NCBI GenBank assembly: GCA_000421325.1
Contig: ATWQ01000020.1
Location: forward strand, 1 to 32,568
Source: an alpha proteobacterium SCGC AAA536-K22
GTDB taxonomy: Bacteria > Pseudomonadota > Alphaproteobacteria > Puniceispirillales > Marisalimonadaceae
Direction: 5' to 3'
Length of the DNA stretch: 32,568 bases
Shown here: positions 7,594-15,283 of the stretch, in pieces
Layout: the number at the start of each line of letters is the position of its first letter
How positions within the stretch are numbered: position 1 is the stretch's first letter
The notes under the pieces: model-generated
Databases searched by the model: none
What the model was told of the DNA's origin: nothing
What the model saw: only the letters and a program-made list of their open reading frames with translations
Translations under genes and position numbers: made by a program

Positions 7594-8481
7594 TTACTTC
7601 TGGTTTGACATTCTGTCATATGTCTTAAACAAGGATTGGTTTCCATTTTTTCCTTCATTATGAGCCCTTGCTTCAAGATATAATGCTAATACCAATGATA
7701 AACCTGGAAGAGGTACTCCGCTTTCAAACGCAGCCTCGCTTGCCAATTTTAAATCTTTCAATTGTAAATCTATTCTAAATCCAGCATTTTCATTTTTATC
7801 GATGACATCTTTACCCAAATTTTCAAGCATCCAGGAGTTTGCAGAACCGCCAATTAAAGTTTCCTTTAAAAGTTTTAAGTCACCTCCTTTAGATTTGCAT
7901 AAAGCAAAAGCCTCACACATTGCCTGTATGTGTGAGCCAACCATTATTTGATTACACATTTTGAAAACTTGCCCCATTCCAAGTTTTCCAGCATATATTA
8001 TATTCTCGCCTAAATAATTAAGCACATCTAATGATTTTTTGTAGGTAACTTTTTTGCCTCCTACCATTATTGATAAGTTAGCATTTAATGCTCCTTTTAC
8101 CCCTCCACTTACAGGGGCATCTAGAAATTCTACTTGCTTTTTTTGTAAGTTTTTACCAATTTCGATGGCAGACGAAGATGAAATTGTACTCATATCAATT
8201 ACAATTGTTCCCGGTTTCAAATAAGAATTTATACCAGTGTCAGAATTATACACACTCTCTACATTTTGTGTGTCAGGTAAGATTGAGATTATAAATTGAT
8301 TACTAGCTACAGCTCTTAAATTATTTACAGCTTTTATATTATCTTTTTCCAATTTTTTAGTAATGTTGGGATTAATATCATAAACTTTAACTTCAAAACC
8401 TTTTTTGATCAGGCTTTTTACCATTGGCAAACCCATGTTGCCTGCGCCTATAAACCCAATTGTTGGTTTTGATTTTATCAA
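7594..8481 (-). CDS. 3-hydroxyisobutyrate dehydrogenase-like oxidoreductase
   Basis: This 295-residue beta-hydroxyacid dehydrogenase has the Rossmann motif GFIGAGNMG (residues 9-17), the substrate motif DAPVSGGVKGA near residue 121 and the catalytic-lysine helix MGQVFKMCNQIM near residue 169. Family members oxidise 3-hydroxyisobutyrate or reduce tartronate semialdehyde or small aldehydes with NAD(P). The start is a TTG with a weak ribosome-binding site. The gene is transcribed divergently from the winged-helix regulator at 8681, and the shared spacer contains that regulator's probable operator, so this enzyme is a plausible member of its regulon. The precise substrate is not decided by sequence. 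Confidence 0.85.
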   Translation of the reverse strand: MIKSKPTIGFIGAGNMGLPMVKSLIKKGFEVKVYDINPNITKKLEKDNIKAVNNLRAVASNQFIISILPDTQNVESVYNSDTGINSYLKPGTIVIDMSTISSSSAIEIGKNLQKKQVEFLDAPVSGGVKGALNANLSIMVGGKKVTYKKSLDVLNYLGENIIYAGKLGMGQVFKMCNQIMVGSHIQAMCEAFALCKSKGGDLKLLKETLIGGSANSWMLENLGKDVIDKNENAGFRIDLQLKDLKLASEAAFESGVPLPGLSLVLALYLEARAHNEGKNGNQSLFKTYDRMSNQK

Positions 8482-8589
8482 TTTCTTTTTTCCAAAATTA
8501 TTAAAATATATTTAATTATTCTTGGCAAAATATATATATAAATTCTTAGATTTTGGAAACAAAATATCAAATAATTTTTTTTAGTTAAC

Positions 8590-8637
8590 ATTACAAATAA
8601 TTATATTTGTAATAATCACTAAAGTATTTGTAATAAT
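8590..8637. promoter_or_regulatory. Inverted and direct repeat operator upstream of regulator
   Basis: ATTACAAATA (8590-8599) and its perfect inverse TATTTGTAAT (8604-8613) flank a four-base spacer. The half-site, extended to TATTTGTAATAAT, recurs at 8625-8637, exactly 21 bases after the copy at 8604-8616, about two helical turns. This is a typical dimeric-repressor site with an extra half-site. It lies 44-91 bases before the regulator ATG at 8681 and in the spacer shared with the divergent dehydrogenase. Autoregulation is inferred. Confidence 0.6.
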
Positions 8638-8680
8638 TGCTTAAAAATGTATCATTATTTTAGTAATGGGGGGATTCGTA

Positions 8681-8980
8681 ATGAAAGAGACCAAACAATC
8701 TTTGTCAGAGTTGTGGTCTTTATTAAGAAATAAAGAAGAACAATTCGGTCTAAATAAATTATCATTGACAGAACGCGATATACTTCAGGCTATTATACAT
8801 ATTCAAGGTAAAGACAAACAAACTCGCCTGGAAACTATTTTGAAACAATGTCCACATCCAAGAGCCACTTTCTTCCGTTGCTTAAAAAAACTTAGGATCA
8901 ATAACATTATTAAAGTTATAAAAGACACTGAAGACTCAAGAAAATCATTTATCAAAGTATCTCATAAATTTATAAATTAA
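8681..8980 (+). CDS. MarR-like winged-helix transcription regulator
   Basis: The 99-residue product looks like a compact MarR-type winged helix. LSLTERDILQAIIHI is helix 1-2, HPRATFFRCLKKLRINNIIKV is the recognition helix and following turn (about residues 64-84), and DTEDSRKSFIKVS is the beta wing with the conserved D-x-R. The dimerisation helices of full MarR proteins are reduced, so the protein is shorter than the usual 140 residues. A GGGGGA ribosome-binding site sets the ATG at 8681 rather than the ATG five codons earlier. Its own upstream region carries a palindrome, and the porin starts 224 bases downstream behind separate palindromes. It is therefore a candidate controller of itself, the divergent dehydrogenase or the porin. 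Confidence 0.65.
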   Translation: MKETKQSLSELWSLLRNKEEQFGLNKLSLTERDILQAIIHIQGKDKQTRLETILKQCPHPRATFFRCLKKLRINNIIKVIKDTEDSRKSFIKVSHKFIN

Positions 8981-9041
8981 ATATTGATTTAAGATCTAAA
9001 ATTTCACAAGTGTTGTAAAAATATCACAGCTGATGATAAAA

Positions 9042-9056
9042 GTATCATATTGATAC
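9042..9056. promoter_or_regulatory. Operator 1 upstream of porin
   Basis: This is a perfect 15-base inverted repeat, GTATCA-TAT-TGATAC. It ends five bases before the predicted -35 hexamer of the porin promoter. An identical arm pair recurs at 9088-9102. A weaker related element, ATCACAGCTGAT at 9023-9034, sits just upstream. Confidence 0.6.
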
Positions 9057-9060
9057 ATAA

Positions 9061-9089
9061 TTCACTTTTAAGATTACAATTATTATAGT
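9061..9089 (+). promoter_or_regulatory. Predicted sigma-70 promoter of the porin gene
   Basis: TTCACT (9061-9066) and TATAGT (9084-9089) are separated by 17 bases, a reasonable -35/-10 pair. The start of transcription would fall near 9096, inside operator 2, leaving a leader of about 110 bases before the porin ATG. The promoter is bracketed by the two palindromes, which fits repression. Confidence 0.45.
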
Positions 9090-9102
9090 ATCAAAATGAT
9101 AC
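9088..9102. promoter_or_regulatory. Operator 2 overlapping porin promoter
   Basis: This is a perfect 15-base inverted repeat, GTATCA-AAA-TGATAC, with the same arms as operator 1 and 46 bases further on. It overlaps the last bases of the predicted -10 element and the expected transcription start, so a bound protein should block initiation. Which protein binds it is unknown; the two flanking winged-helix proteins are candidates. Confidence 0.6.
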
Positions 9103-9137
9103 CAATCGTTTTTGCGTATCCCCGTAATTGTATTGGA

Positions 9138-9173
9138 GGCGCCTTATCTAACCAATGAGGCGCCGCATTTTTT
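9138..9173 (+). promoter_or_regulatory. Terminator-like hairpin in porin leader
   Basis: GGCGCCTTAT (9138-9147) pairs with ATGAGGCGCC (9155-9164) over ten positions with one G-T pair and a seven-base loop, CTAACCA. It is followed by GC and ATTTTTT. This has the form of an intrinsic terminator, yet it lies between the predicted porin promoter and the porin ribosome-binding site. It could be an attenuator, the end of a short leader RNA of about 75 bases, or an mRNA-stabilising 5' hairpin, which is common for abundant porin messages. Confidence 0.6.
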
Positions 9174-9204
9174 AACAATTAAACAATCTTTTAAGGAGAT
9201 CTTT

Positions 9205-10185
9205 ATGAGAAAATATTTACTTTCAACTTCAGCACTAGCTGGAGCGGTATTACTGAGCACAGCTGCTATTGCTGACGTTTCAATAGGTGGTACGGTTGAG
9301 TGGGAAATGATTAGTGGTGACACTGACAACGCTGCTACAGACGGAACTTCTATGACAACTGCCAATGAAATTAACATTGATTTTACAAATAAAACTGATA
9401 GTGGTTTAACTATTACTTTTAACGCCGACTTAGATGCAGACAGTGGTGGTGTTGATGATAATTCAATGTCAATATCTGGTGGTTTTGGTAGTATTACTGT
9501 GGGTACAACTGACGGTGTCGAAGATCAAATGGCAATTTCTGCAGATGCTTTAGTTTCTGAAGAACACGGCATGAGTTCTACTTTAGATCTTCAAAACACT
9601 ATCATGACTGCTACTGGATCTCAGTTAGATGGCAATGTAAACGGAATTACGTACATGTTACCTTCAATGGGTGGATTAACAGCTGGTGCTTCATATAAAG
9701 ATTCAGGTGCAGACACATCAACTGACACAACTGCCTTTGGTTTGACATATGCAATGGAGGCATCCGGTGCAGGAATTACGTTAGCTTACACAACTGCAAC
9801 TACAGAAGCAGCTACACAAGACAGTGATGCAACAACAATTGGTGTTGAAGTAGTAATGAATGGAATAACTTTTGTAGCTAACCAAGCTACTTTAGAAGAA
9901 GTGGGCGAAGATCAAACTGGTAATTCATTTGGTGCTTCTTATACTCTTCCAAGTGGAATAACATTAGCTGCTACAACTATGAAAGCAGAAGATGATGCAG
10001 CCACAGATTTAGGTGAAGAATATACAGCTAATCACTATGAGTTAACTTATCCAGTTGCATCAGGACTAAGTGCTCTTATAACTGTAACAGACTATGACTA
10101 TAAGGTTGGAACTGGTTCAACTGCAGGTACTAAAACTGCAGACTCAGGAACAATTAGTTCATTTATGTTAAAAGCTAGTTTCTAA
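9205..10185 (+). CDS. Outer-membrane porin, alphaproteobacterial type
   Basis: The 326-residue precursor has a signal peptide, MRKYLLSTSALAGAVLLSTA, with cleavage expected after AIA (about residue 23). The mature part alternates polar and hydrophobic residues in short glycine-rich strands (VSIGGTVEWEM, FGSITVGTTDGV, GVEVVMNGITFVANQ) and ends in SFMLKASF with the terminal phenylalanine needed for BAM insertion. It forms a trimeric diffusion channel in the outer membrane. It is very acidic and rich in Thr, Asp and Ala. The frame is open 31 codons upstream, but AAGGAG before the ATG at 9205 and the signal peptide fix the start. It is monocistronic, with paired operators, a leader hairpin and a strong terminator, consistent with high and regulated expression. 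Confidence 0.9.
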   Translation: MRKYLLSTSALAGAVLLSTAAIADVSIGGTVEWEMISGDTDNAATDGTSMTTANEINIDFTNKTDSGLTITFNADLDADSGGVDDNSMSISGGFGSITVGTTDGVEDQMAISADALVSEEHGMSSTLDLQNTIMTATGSQLDGNVNGITYMLPSMGGLTAGASYKDSGADTSTDTTAFGLTYAMEASGAGITLAYTTATTEAATQDSDATTIGVEVVMNGITFVANQATLEEVGEDQTGNSFGASYTLPSGITLAATTMKAEDDAATDLGEEYTANHYELTYPVASGLSALITVTDYDYKVGTGSTAGTKTADSGTISSFMLKASF

Positions 10186-10208
10186 TTATTCTGGTAAATT
10201 AATTAATA

Positions 10209-10234
10209 AAAGGCGATTTAGGTCGCCTTTTTTT
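10209..10234 (+). terminator. Intrinsic terminator after porin
   Basis: AAAGGCGA (10209-10216) and TCGCCTTT (10223-10230) form an eight-base-pair stem with the six-base loop TTTAGG, followed by a T run through 10234. It lies 24 bases after the porin stop codon, so the porin message should end here and the next regulator gene needs its own promoter. Confidence 0.9.
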
Positions 10235-10276
10235 ATAAAAAAATTGATTAGTATATGTTTTGGGTTAAGATTTGTT

Positions 10277-10741
10277 ATGTCAGATATAAAAAAATCTTCG
10301 AAGATCATTCTTAATCAGCTTAAACTTGATTATAGAAAAAGCCTTATCAAAGTTGATATGGAAATTTTTCAGGCTCGACAGACAGGAATGAATTCTAAAA
10401 TTCAAAGATATTTTAATTCAACTCCCTTAAGAAATGCCTTCGCCAGATGGATGGTTTACGCACATTATGAAGATGCGTTTTATACAATTTCACAATTGGT
10501 AAAAGAGATGAGTACAAACAGACAAACTATATCCTTAATGTTAAATGAATGTGAAATTGAAAATTACATTATTGTACAACGTAAAGGAAAAACAGTAGGT
10601 TGCCGAGCGACCTTGCTTTTAGTTAAAGCGATGGATGAATATAGTGAATGGAGGAAAATACTAATCGAGAAAACTATTTATCAACCATATCTTGATTTAA
10701 AGCAATTTGAAAATTTGATAAAAAGAAGTTCTGATATGTAA
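10277..10741 (+). CDS. Winged-helix regulator, MarR-like
   Basis: This 154-residue protein from the ATG at 10277 (an upstream in-frame start is less likely) has a helical N-terminus, then FARWMVYAHYEDAFYTI. A helix-turn-helix follows, ISQLVKEMSTNRQTISLMLNECEIENYI (about residues 75-102), then a basic wing IVQRKGKTVGCRATLLLV and a C-terminal helix. The layout is that of a MarR- or LexA-like winged helix, but I do not recognise a named family. It follows the porin terminator by about 45 bases, and together with the regulator at 8681 it brackets the porin. A weak ribosome-binding site precedes it. Binding to the porin palindromes is a guess. Confidence 0.55.
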   Translation: MSDIKKSSKIILNQLKLDYRKSLIKVDMEIFQARQTGMNSKIQRYFNSTPLRNAFARWMVYAHYEDAFYTISQLVKEMSTNRQTISLMLNECEIENYIIVQRKGKTVGCRATLLLVKAMDEYSEWRKILIEKTIYQPYLDLKQFENLIKRSSDM

Positions 10742-10788
10742 ATTTGATTAACATGTTGTAACGATTATCTTTTTGTTATCATATTAAA

Positions 10789-11364
10789 ATGTTTACAAAT
10801 AATTTTTTAGATAGAATTACATCAATTCTAATAGTGTTTTTTTCATACATTTTTGTAGTTCTTTTATGGTATTATTTTTATTCTAATTTTGAACTACAAA
10901 AAATATTTTTATTATTATTTTTCCCTTATGGCATAATTGTATTAAGTTTTCTATTTTTTAATATTAAAATTATTTTTAGTTTATTAGCTTCTCAGATTAT
11001 TTTTTACCTTATTTTAGAAAGTTATAATCTAGAATTACCTTTTAATAATTATTTTATCTTATCATTGTGCCAATTAGTATGTATGCCAATCACATTATTT
11101 GTTCTTCAGAAATTCAGTCTAACTGTAGGAGTAGGAAAAAATTTTAGAATCGATAAAACAAATATTTATCATGTATTATTAATTACTTTTATCTCAACGT
11201 TTGTTCTTGGAACATTTATTATTTTATGTTCTATATTTTTTAAATACCAGATTAATTTGTTATCATTTGTAACAGGTAATTTTTTAGGTGGAGTTATTTT
11301 AATACTCGCAATGAAACTAGTTGTTAATTTACCAAACTTAATTAAACGTTTTTTTTCAAACTAA
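10789..11364 (+). CDS. Integral membrane protein of unknown function
   Basis: The 191-residue protein is very hydrophobic, with about six likely membrane helices (around residues 8-31, 38-57, 61-76, 85-106, 126-150 and 155-180) and a basic C-terminal tail, NLIKRFFSN. The pairing of FFPYGIIVLSFLFF in an early loop and GNFLGGVILIL in the last helix faintly recalls MASE1-type sensory membrane domains, but no signalling domain is attached and I do not claim that family. There is almost no leader between the upstream AT-rich stretch and the ATG. It ends one base before the stop codon of the convergent CoA-binding gene. Confidence 0.7.
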   Translation: MFTNNFLDRITSILIVFFSYIFVVLLWYYFYSNFELQKIFLLLFFPYGIIVLSFLFFNIKIIFSLLASQIIFYLILESYNLELPFNNYFILSLCQLVCMPITLFVLQKFSLTVGVGKNFRIDKTNIYHVLLITFISTFVLGTFIILCSIFFKYQINLLSFVTGNFLGGVILILAMKLVVNLPNLIKRFFSN

Positions 11365-11814
11365 CTAAATCCCTAGATCAAGTCGAGGCTTCCAAAATGG
11401 CCTAAAAAGTTCAATCTTTGGACAACGGTTCATAACGACTTTTAAACCTGCTTCTTCCGCCAAAAGAGCTGCTTCATAGTTAATTACACCAATTTGTCCC
11501 CATAAAACTTTTGCACCTATGGCTATAGCTTCTTCAGCTATGCCAAGTAAATCCTCTGGCTTTCTAAACACTTCAACCATATCCACTGGTCGATCTATTT
11601 TATCTAAACTTGAATATACGGTTAACCCCCTAATTTCTTTTAGTCCAGGACGTGGATTTACAGGTATCATGTCGTACCCTGTTTCGTGTAATACTCTGAG
11701 TACACCATAGCTAAACTTAGTCTTATCAGGGCTAGCACCAACCATTGCTATTGTCTTAACAGAGCTTAGAATATCTTGAAGATAATCGTCACTATATGAC
11801 TCATGGGGATTCAT
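11365..11814 (-). CDS. CoA-binding domain protein (YccU-like)
   Basis: This is a 149-residue single CoA_binding_2 Rossmann domain. TIAMVGASPDKTKFSYGVLR (residues 21-40) is the nucleotide loop, YDMIPVNPRPG follows, then the DMVEVFRKPE strand and KVLWGQIGV, and MNRCPKIE near the C-terminus holds the conserved cysteine. The family resembles succinyl-CoA synthetase alpha N-termini; bacterial members bind CoA but have no proven reaction. It is the last gene of the SBP56 operon, its ATG overlapping the ferredoxin's end by 14 bases. Confidence 0.88.
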   Translation of the reverse strand: MNPHESYSDDYLQDILSSVKTIAMVGASPDKTKFSYGVLRVLHETGYDMIPVNPRPGLKEIRGLTVYSSLDKIDRPVDMVEVFRKPEDLLGIAEEAIAIGAKVLWGQIGVINYEAALLAEEAGLKVVMNRCPKIELFRPFWKPRLDLGI

Positions 11815-12175
11815 TAATTTTATCCTTTAAAATTGCAATATTAGATTTAAGTTCGTGAGGAGACAAAGGATCAATAAATGGATTTCGATATAGCTTGTCG
11901 TGACTTTCAACGCCTATTTCGAATGTGCAGTCTGTTTTTGCACGAGCGACACATAAAACAACATACCCATCATTTATTTGCCTGTTATTAAGGGCAACTT
12001 GAGATCTTTGATCAACTTCACCATGAATTAATTTTGCAGCACAGGTTATACACCCCCCATATTGGCATCCATATGGAAGATCAAGTCCTTGCGAGCGTAA
12101 TTCTAATAACAACGGTTTAGTGCCTTTAACTTCAAAAATGGTATTGTTGCGATTTGCAATTGTAATCTTATTCAT
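11801..12175 (-). CDS. 2Fe-2S plant-type ferredoxin
   Basis: The 124-residue protein has the plant-type cluster motif CQYGGCITC (C-x4-C-x2-C) near residue 36 and the fourth cysteine in VVLCVARAKTDC about 40 residues later. It is a soluble one-electron carrier. The ATG at 12175 overlaps the stop of the upstream SBP56 gene as ATGA, so I prefer it over the TTG two codons earlier. The C-terminal extension of about 40 residues beyond the core is longer than in classical ferredoxins, like the ferredoxin domain of oxygenase reductases, but no reductase domain is present. Its place inside the SBP56 operon suggests electron transfer to or from that system. Confidence 0.88.
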   Translation of the reverse strand: MNKITIANRNNTIFEVKGTKPLLLELRSQGLDLPYGCQYGGCITCAAKLIHGEVDQRSQVALNNRQINDGYVVLCVARAKTDCTFEIGVESHDKLYRNPFIDPLSPHELKSNIAILKDKINESP

Positions 12176-13527
12176 AACCAAATATCACTTGTACAATCTC
12201 CGCCTGGATATCGACTTTCATGACATCTACTGGGCCCATTAGGTTCTTTACCAAAGTCTACAACAAAGTCTTTATTTATTTGCATGCCTCCATTTTCTAC
12301 ATCACAATCAATCATAAACATAACTCCACCTTTAGTTCTTATCTCAGGATAGAATTGATTGTCCCAAGTTGAAAAAAGAGAAGTGGTAACATACATGCGC
12401 TTGCCATCCAATGATAACTGATACATTTGTGGACCACCTGTCACCTTAACACCATTTACAATAGGTGCCTTTCCTAAAAGACCTCCCATCCAGACTTGAC
12501 CAGTCAAAACTGGATTGTGAGGATCTGATATATTATATTGCCTCATATCTCCATGAAGCCAATTATTTATATAAAGATATTTATCATCCATTGACACTAA
12601 CAGAGCTGACATTACACCAGGGATTGGGATTGGCCAGTCAGGATGGGGCTCATTATCTACATCTATTATTTTTTCCCATTCCCATTTATCTTGTGAAGAC
12701 TTCCAAAAATGTATGACATTTGCACTAAGAGCTGCCCCACAAAACCCATGACTACTATTCGGATCATGCATGAATTTAACTTCAAGAGGAATAAGTCCAT
12801 CTTCACCTAAATACATTGTCTCAATAGGCTTTTTTTTCTCAAAGTCCCAAATATGTAAACGTCTTCCATATTTAAGATGACCAACCTCTTCAAGATCAAA
12901 CCCTGGCATAAATGTGTTGGGTGCCGCCCACTCTGAACTAACCATGACATTATGACGTGGTTGGTACCAGAAGTCATAACTAAATGGAATATCTCCCATA
13001 GAGTTCTCCCAACGACCAACAATCTCAAAGTCTTTATTAAGATGTAAGTAGCCCCCTGGTGCTTCTCCTTTTGCATCACCAAGAAAAGAAATAATTATTT
13101 CTGTTCCAAGACAATGAACGGTATGTGGACCTGATAAATTAGTTTTTGTTTTAATCTCAGCTCCATCAACAATCTTGTGTAAACATGGAGCGATTGGATT
13201 TGATGCCGTATCAACAACGTATATATTATTTGATCTAACGCCGGGTACTAACAGATATTTTCGGCTCATTTTTTCATCACCATGACAAGAAGAGCATGCG
13301 TTCCACCCCATATGGTGTAATTCATCTCCAATCCCAGGCATTTCTAATCGATGAATAACCTTTGAATAATTTGAACTTTGAGGATCAACGTCAATTGTAG
13401 CAAGATAATCTGGCTTTTGTATGCCAGTGCCTGTGTAAATAGCTATACTATATAATAATTTTTCTTGTGGTGCTTTTACTGCCTCGGAGGGACTAGCGTA
13501 TCCTGGGCCGCAACATGATCCATCCAT
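12172..13527 (-). CDS. SBP56 / methanethiol oxidase family protein
   Basis: This 451-residue protein is a full-length selenium-binding protein 56 homologue. Residues 4-12 (SCCGPGYAS), HHMGWNACSSCHGD (71-84), YDFWYQPRHNVMVSSEW, NNWLHGDMRQYNISDP, GGPQMYQLSLDGKRMYVTTS and the C-terminal RYPGGDCTSDIW match the family throughout. Bacterial members (MtoX) and human SELENBP1 oxidise methanethiol to formaldehyde, hydrogen peroxide and hydrogen sulphide using copper. Unlike Hyphomicrobium MtoX there is no signal peptide; the N-terminus is of the eukaryote-like form, so a cytoplasmic protein is expected. An AAGGAG site precedes the ATG. It heads an operon with a ferredoxin (ATGA overlap) and a CoA-binding protein. 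Methanethiol from DMSP demethylation would be a sensible substrate. Confidence 0.88.
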   Translation of the reverse strand: MDGSCCGPGYASPSEAVKAPQEKLLYSIAIYTGTGIQKPDYLATIDVDPQSSNYSKVIHRLEMPGIGDELHHMGWNACSSCHGDEKMSRKYLLVPGVRSNNIYVVDTASNPIAPCLHKIVDGAEIKTKTNLSGPHTVHCLGTEIIISFLGDAKGEAPGGYLHLNKDFEIVGRWENSMGDIPFSYDFWYQPRHNVMVSSEWAAPNTFMPGFDLEEVGHLKYGRRLHIWDFEKKKPIETMYLGEDGLIPLEVKFMHDPNSSHGFCGAALSANVIHFWKSSQDKWEWEKIIDVDNEPHPDWPIPIPGVMSALLVSMDDKYLYINNWLHGDMRQYNISDPHNPVLTGQVWMGGLLGKAPIVNGVKVTGGPQMYQLSLDGKRMYVTTSLFSTWDNQFYPEIRTKGGVMFMIDCDVENGGMQINKDFVVDFGKEPNGPSRCHESRYPGGDCTSDIWL

Positions 13528-13655
13528 TATTAGGCTCCTTGATCAAGATCTATAAAGTTAATTTATATATTTATAAATAAGGCACTACAAGGCAAAAAAA
13601 TAATTTTATTAATGCTTAAAAATAATTTACCTACTATCAAAACTCTAATTAATTT

Positions 13656-14468
13656 TTATTTTAAGTTGTTAATAGTCTCTAAAAAAATTAGTCCATATTT
13701 TTTAAATTTTATAGGACCCACCCCATCAATATCTAACATGTCCGACTTATTTCTAGGTTTTCTTTCAGACATTTGTATTAGAGTACTATCGTGAAAAATC
13801 GTATAAGCAGGGAGCTTTTGTTTTTTTGCAATACTTAACCTTAAAAACCTAAGAGCATTTAGTAAATCTACATTCGTGTTTGATAAATTTATATTTTTAT
13901 ACTTAGTTAATCTTGTTATTTCTTGGTTCATCTTAATTGGTATATCTTTATATAAAAACTTCACTTTATTCTTTAATACCTCAACCCCAATATTAGTAAT
14001 TTGTACGGCACCATATTTTTGAAAATTAATTTTAAGATGCCCATAAGCTAATAGTTGTCTTAAAAAAGATTGCCAGAATTCCTTAGATTTATTTTTTCCA
14101 ATTCCATAGACAGATAGATTATTATGTCCTTTATCAATAATCTTTTTATCTTCTGACCCTCTTATAACATTTATAACATGAGCTTGACCAAAATATTGTC
14201 CAGTTTTATATATTGTCGAAAGTAGTTTTTGAGCTAAGACTGTACCATCTATTAATTTTGGTGGGTTAATACAATTATCACAATTATTGCAGTTATCGGA
14301 AATGTCATCAAAATATGCCAGCAGTACTTTTCTCCTACATTCAGGAGTTTCACAATAGGATAGTAGGTAATCTAATCTTTTATTTTCTCTAAATTTATAT
14401 TCTTGATCCGTATCGCTTTGCTCTATCATCCTTCTTCTGATTACCAAATCATCTAAACCGTAAATCAT
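13656..14468 (-). pseudogene. recQ: recQ remnant: zinc-binding, RQC and HRDC parts only
   Basis: The 270-residue frame corresponds to the C-terminal part of RecQ helicase. IYGLDDLVIRRRMIEQSD leads into the zinc-binding region with C44, C60, C63 and C66. The RQC winged helix runs to about residue 175 (STIYKTGQYFGQAHVINVIRG), and an HRDC domain covers about 200-270 with GVGPIKFKKYG. The helicase core with the Walker and DEAH motifs, about 330 residues in a normal RecQ, is absent. In-frame codons just before the ATG read S-D-T-L, which continues RecQ homology for a few residues, then hit a stop. Upstream sequence is a flavin monooxygenase fragment. It cannot unwind DNA; whether the peptide is made is unknown. 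Confidence 0.85.
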
Positions 14469-15160
14469 TAATGTGTCTGATTATGCAATTTTAGAGAGTG
14501 ATACCTATTTCTCCAGTTATCCCCTACCCTTTCATTTTTATCTATAACAAGGGTGTCGATATTTTGTTGCTTTAATCTTGCAGCAATTGATAAGCCAGCT
14601 TGTCCACTACCAACAACTAAAACTTCAGGGTCTCTATCTTTATATAACCTATCTTCTGTTCTGACATCTAACCAATTAGGGCCCTCTAAGGTGTTTTCAT
14701 ATTCATCTTCTTTCTTGTTAAATGATGAATTGAGGTCACTTAAAGCTGTAAGAAAACTCCATGCTTTAAACATTCTTGGAACCTCAAGGTCTTCGTATAG
14801 TCTTACCACACCCTCGCAATGTCCAAATTTTGTTTTAAATTTTAAAATTACTTCTATTACATTTTTACCAGCTCTAGTAACTTCCCTAGGTTGAGTTCTT
14901 TGAGGATCGATAGTAAAGTCTCTTGCGGTAACATCTAAAACATTATCATAAAGTTTGGGAATTATATTTTGTTTGCCAGATGTTGTTTGGATCTGCCAAG
15001 TCAGCCCCAATATGTCTCTCCAATGGCAATCTTCAAAAAACAATTTATTAAGATTTTCAATAGAGTCTTTTTTATTATTTTTATCAGATATAGCTTCGTT
15101 AAAACTTAAAAGCCAATTATCTACTTCGTTTCTTATGTTAACGATATGACTGTCTAACAA
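14468..15160 (-). pseudogene. Truncated flavin monooxygenase (N-terminal part)
   Basis: About 230 residues remain of a roughly 600-residue FMO-like protein. The N-terminal NTF2/SnoaL-like domain (VDNWLLSFNEAI, FFEDCHWRDILGLTWQIQT) and the first Rossmann motif VLVVGSGQAGLSIAARL followed by NWRNRYHSLKLHN are typical. The frame stops at QTH where homologues continue with the NADPH domain and the rest of the enzyme, so catalysis is impossible. A GGAG site points to the TTG at 15160; the frame is open to another TTG at 15172. Its TAA stop overlaps the ATG of the RecQ fragment (TAATG). The two genes appear joined by a deletion near 14468-14490. Confidence 0.82.
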
Positions 15161-15283
15161 CAAAAACTCCAAGAAAAATAGAAAAAAGATATTTTTATTT
15201 TATCAAACAAAACTTTCTAAGAACAGAAATTTTTTATAGGATATTATTATATAATGAACATTTTTACATTGAAGGAGTGCTTT

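Noticed and set aside
12465-13082. Plus- and minus-strand frames within the SBP56 gene
   Set aside because: These are shadows of the SBP56 coding frame, which matches its family end to end.
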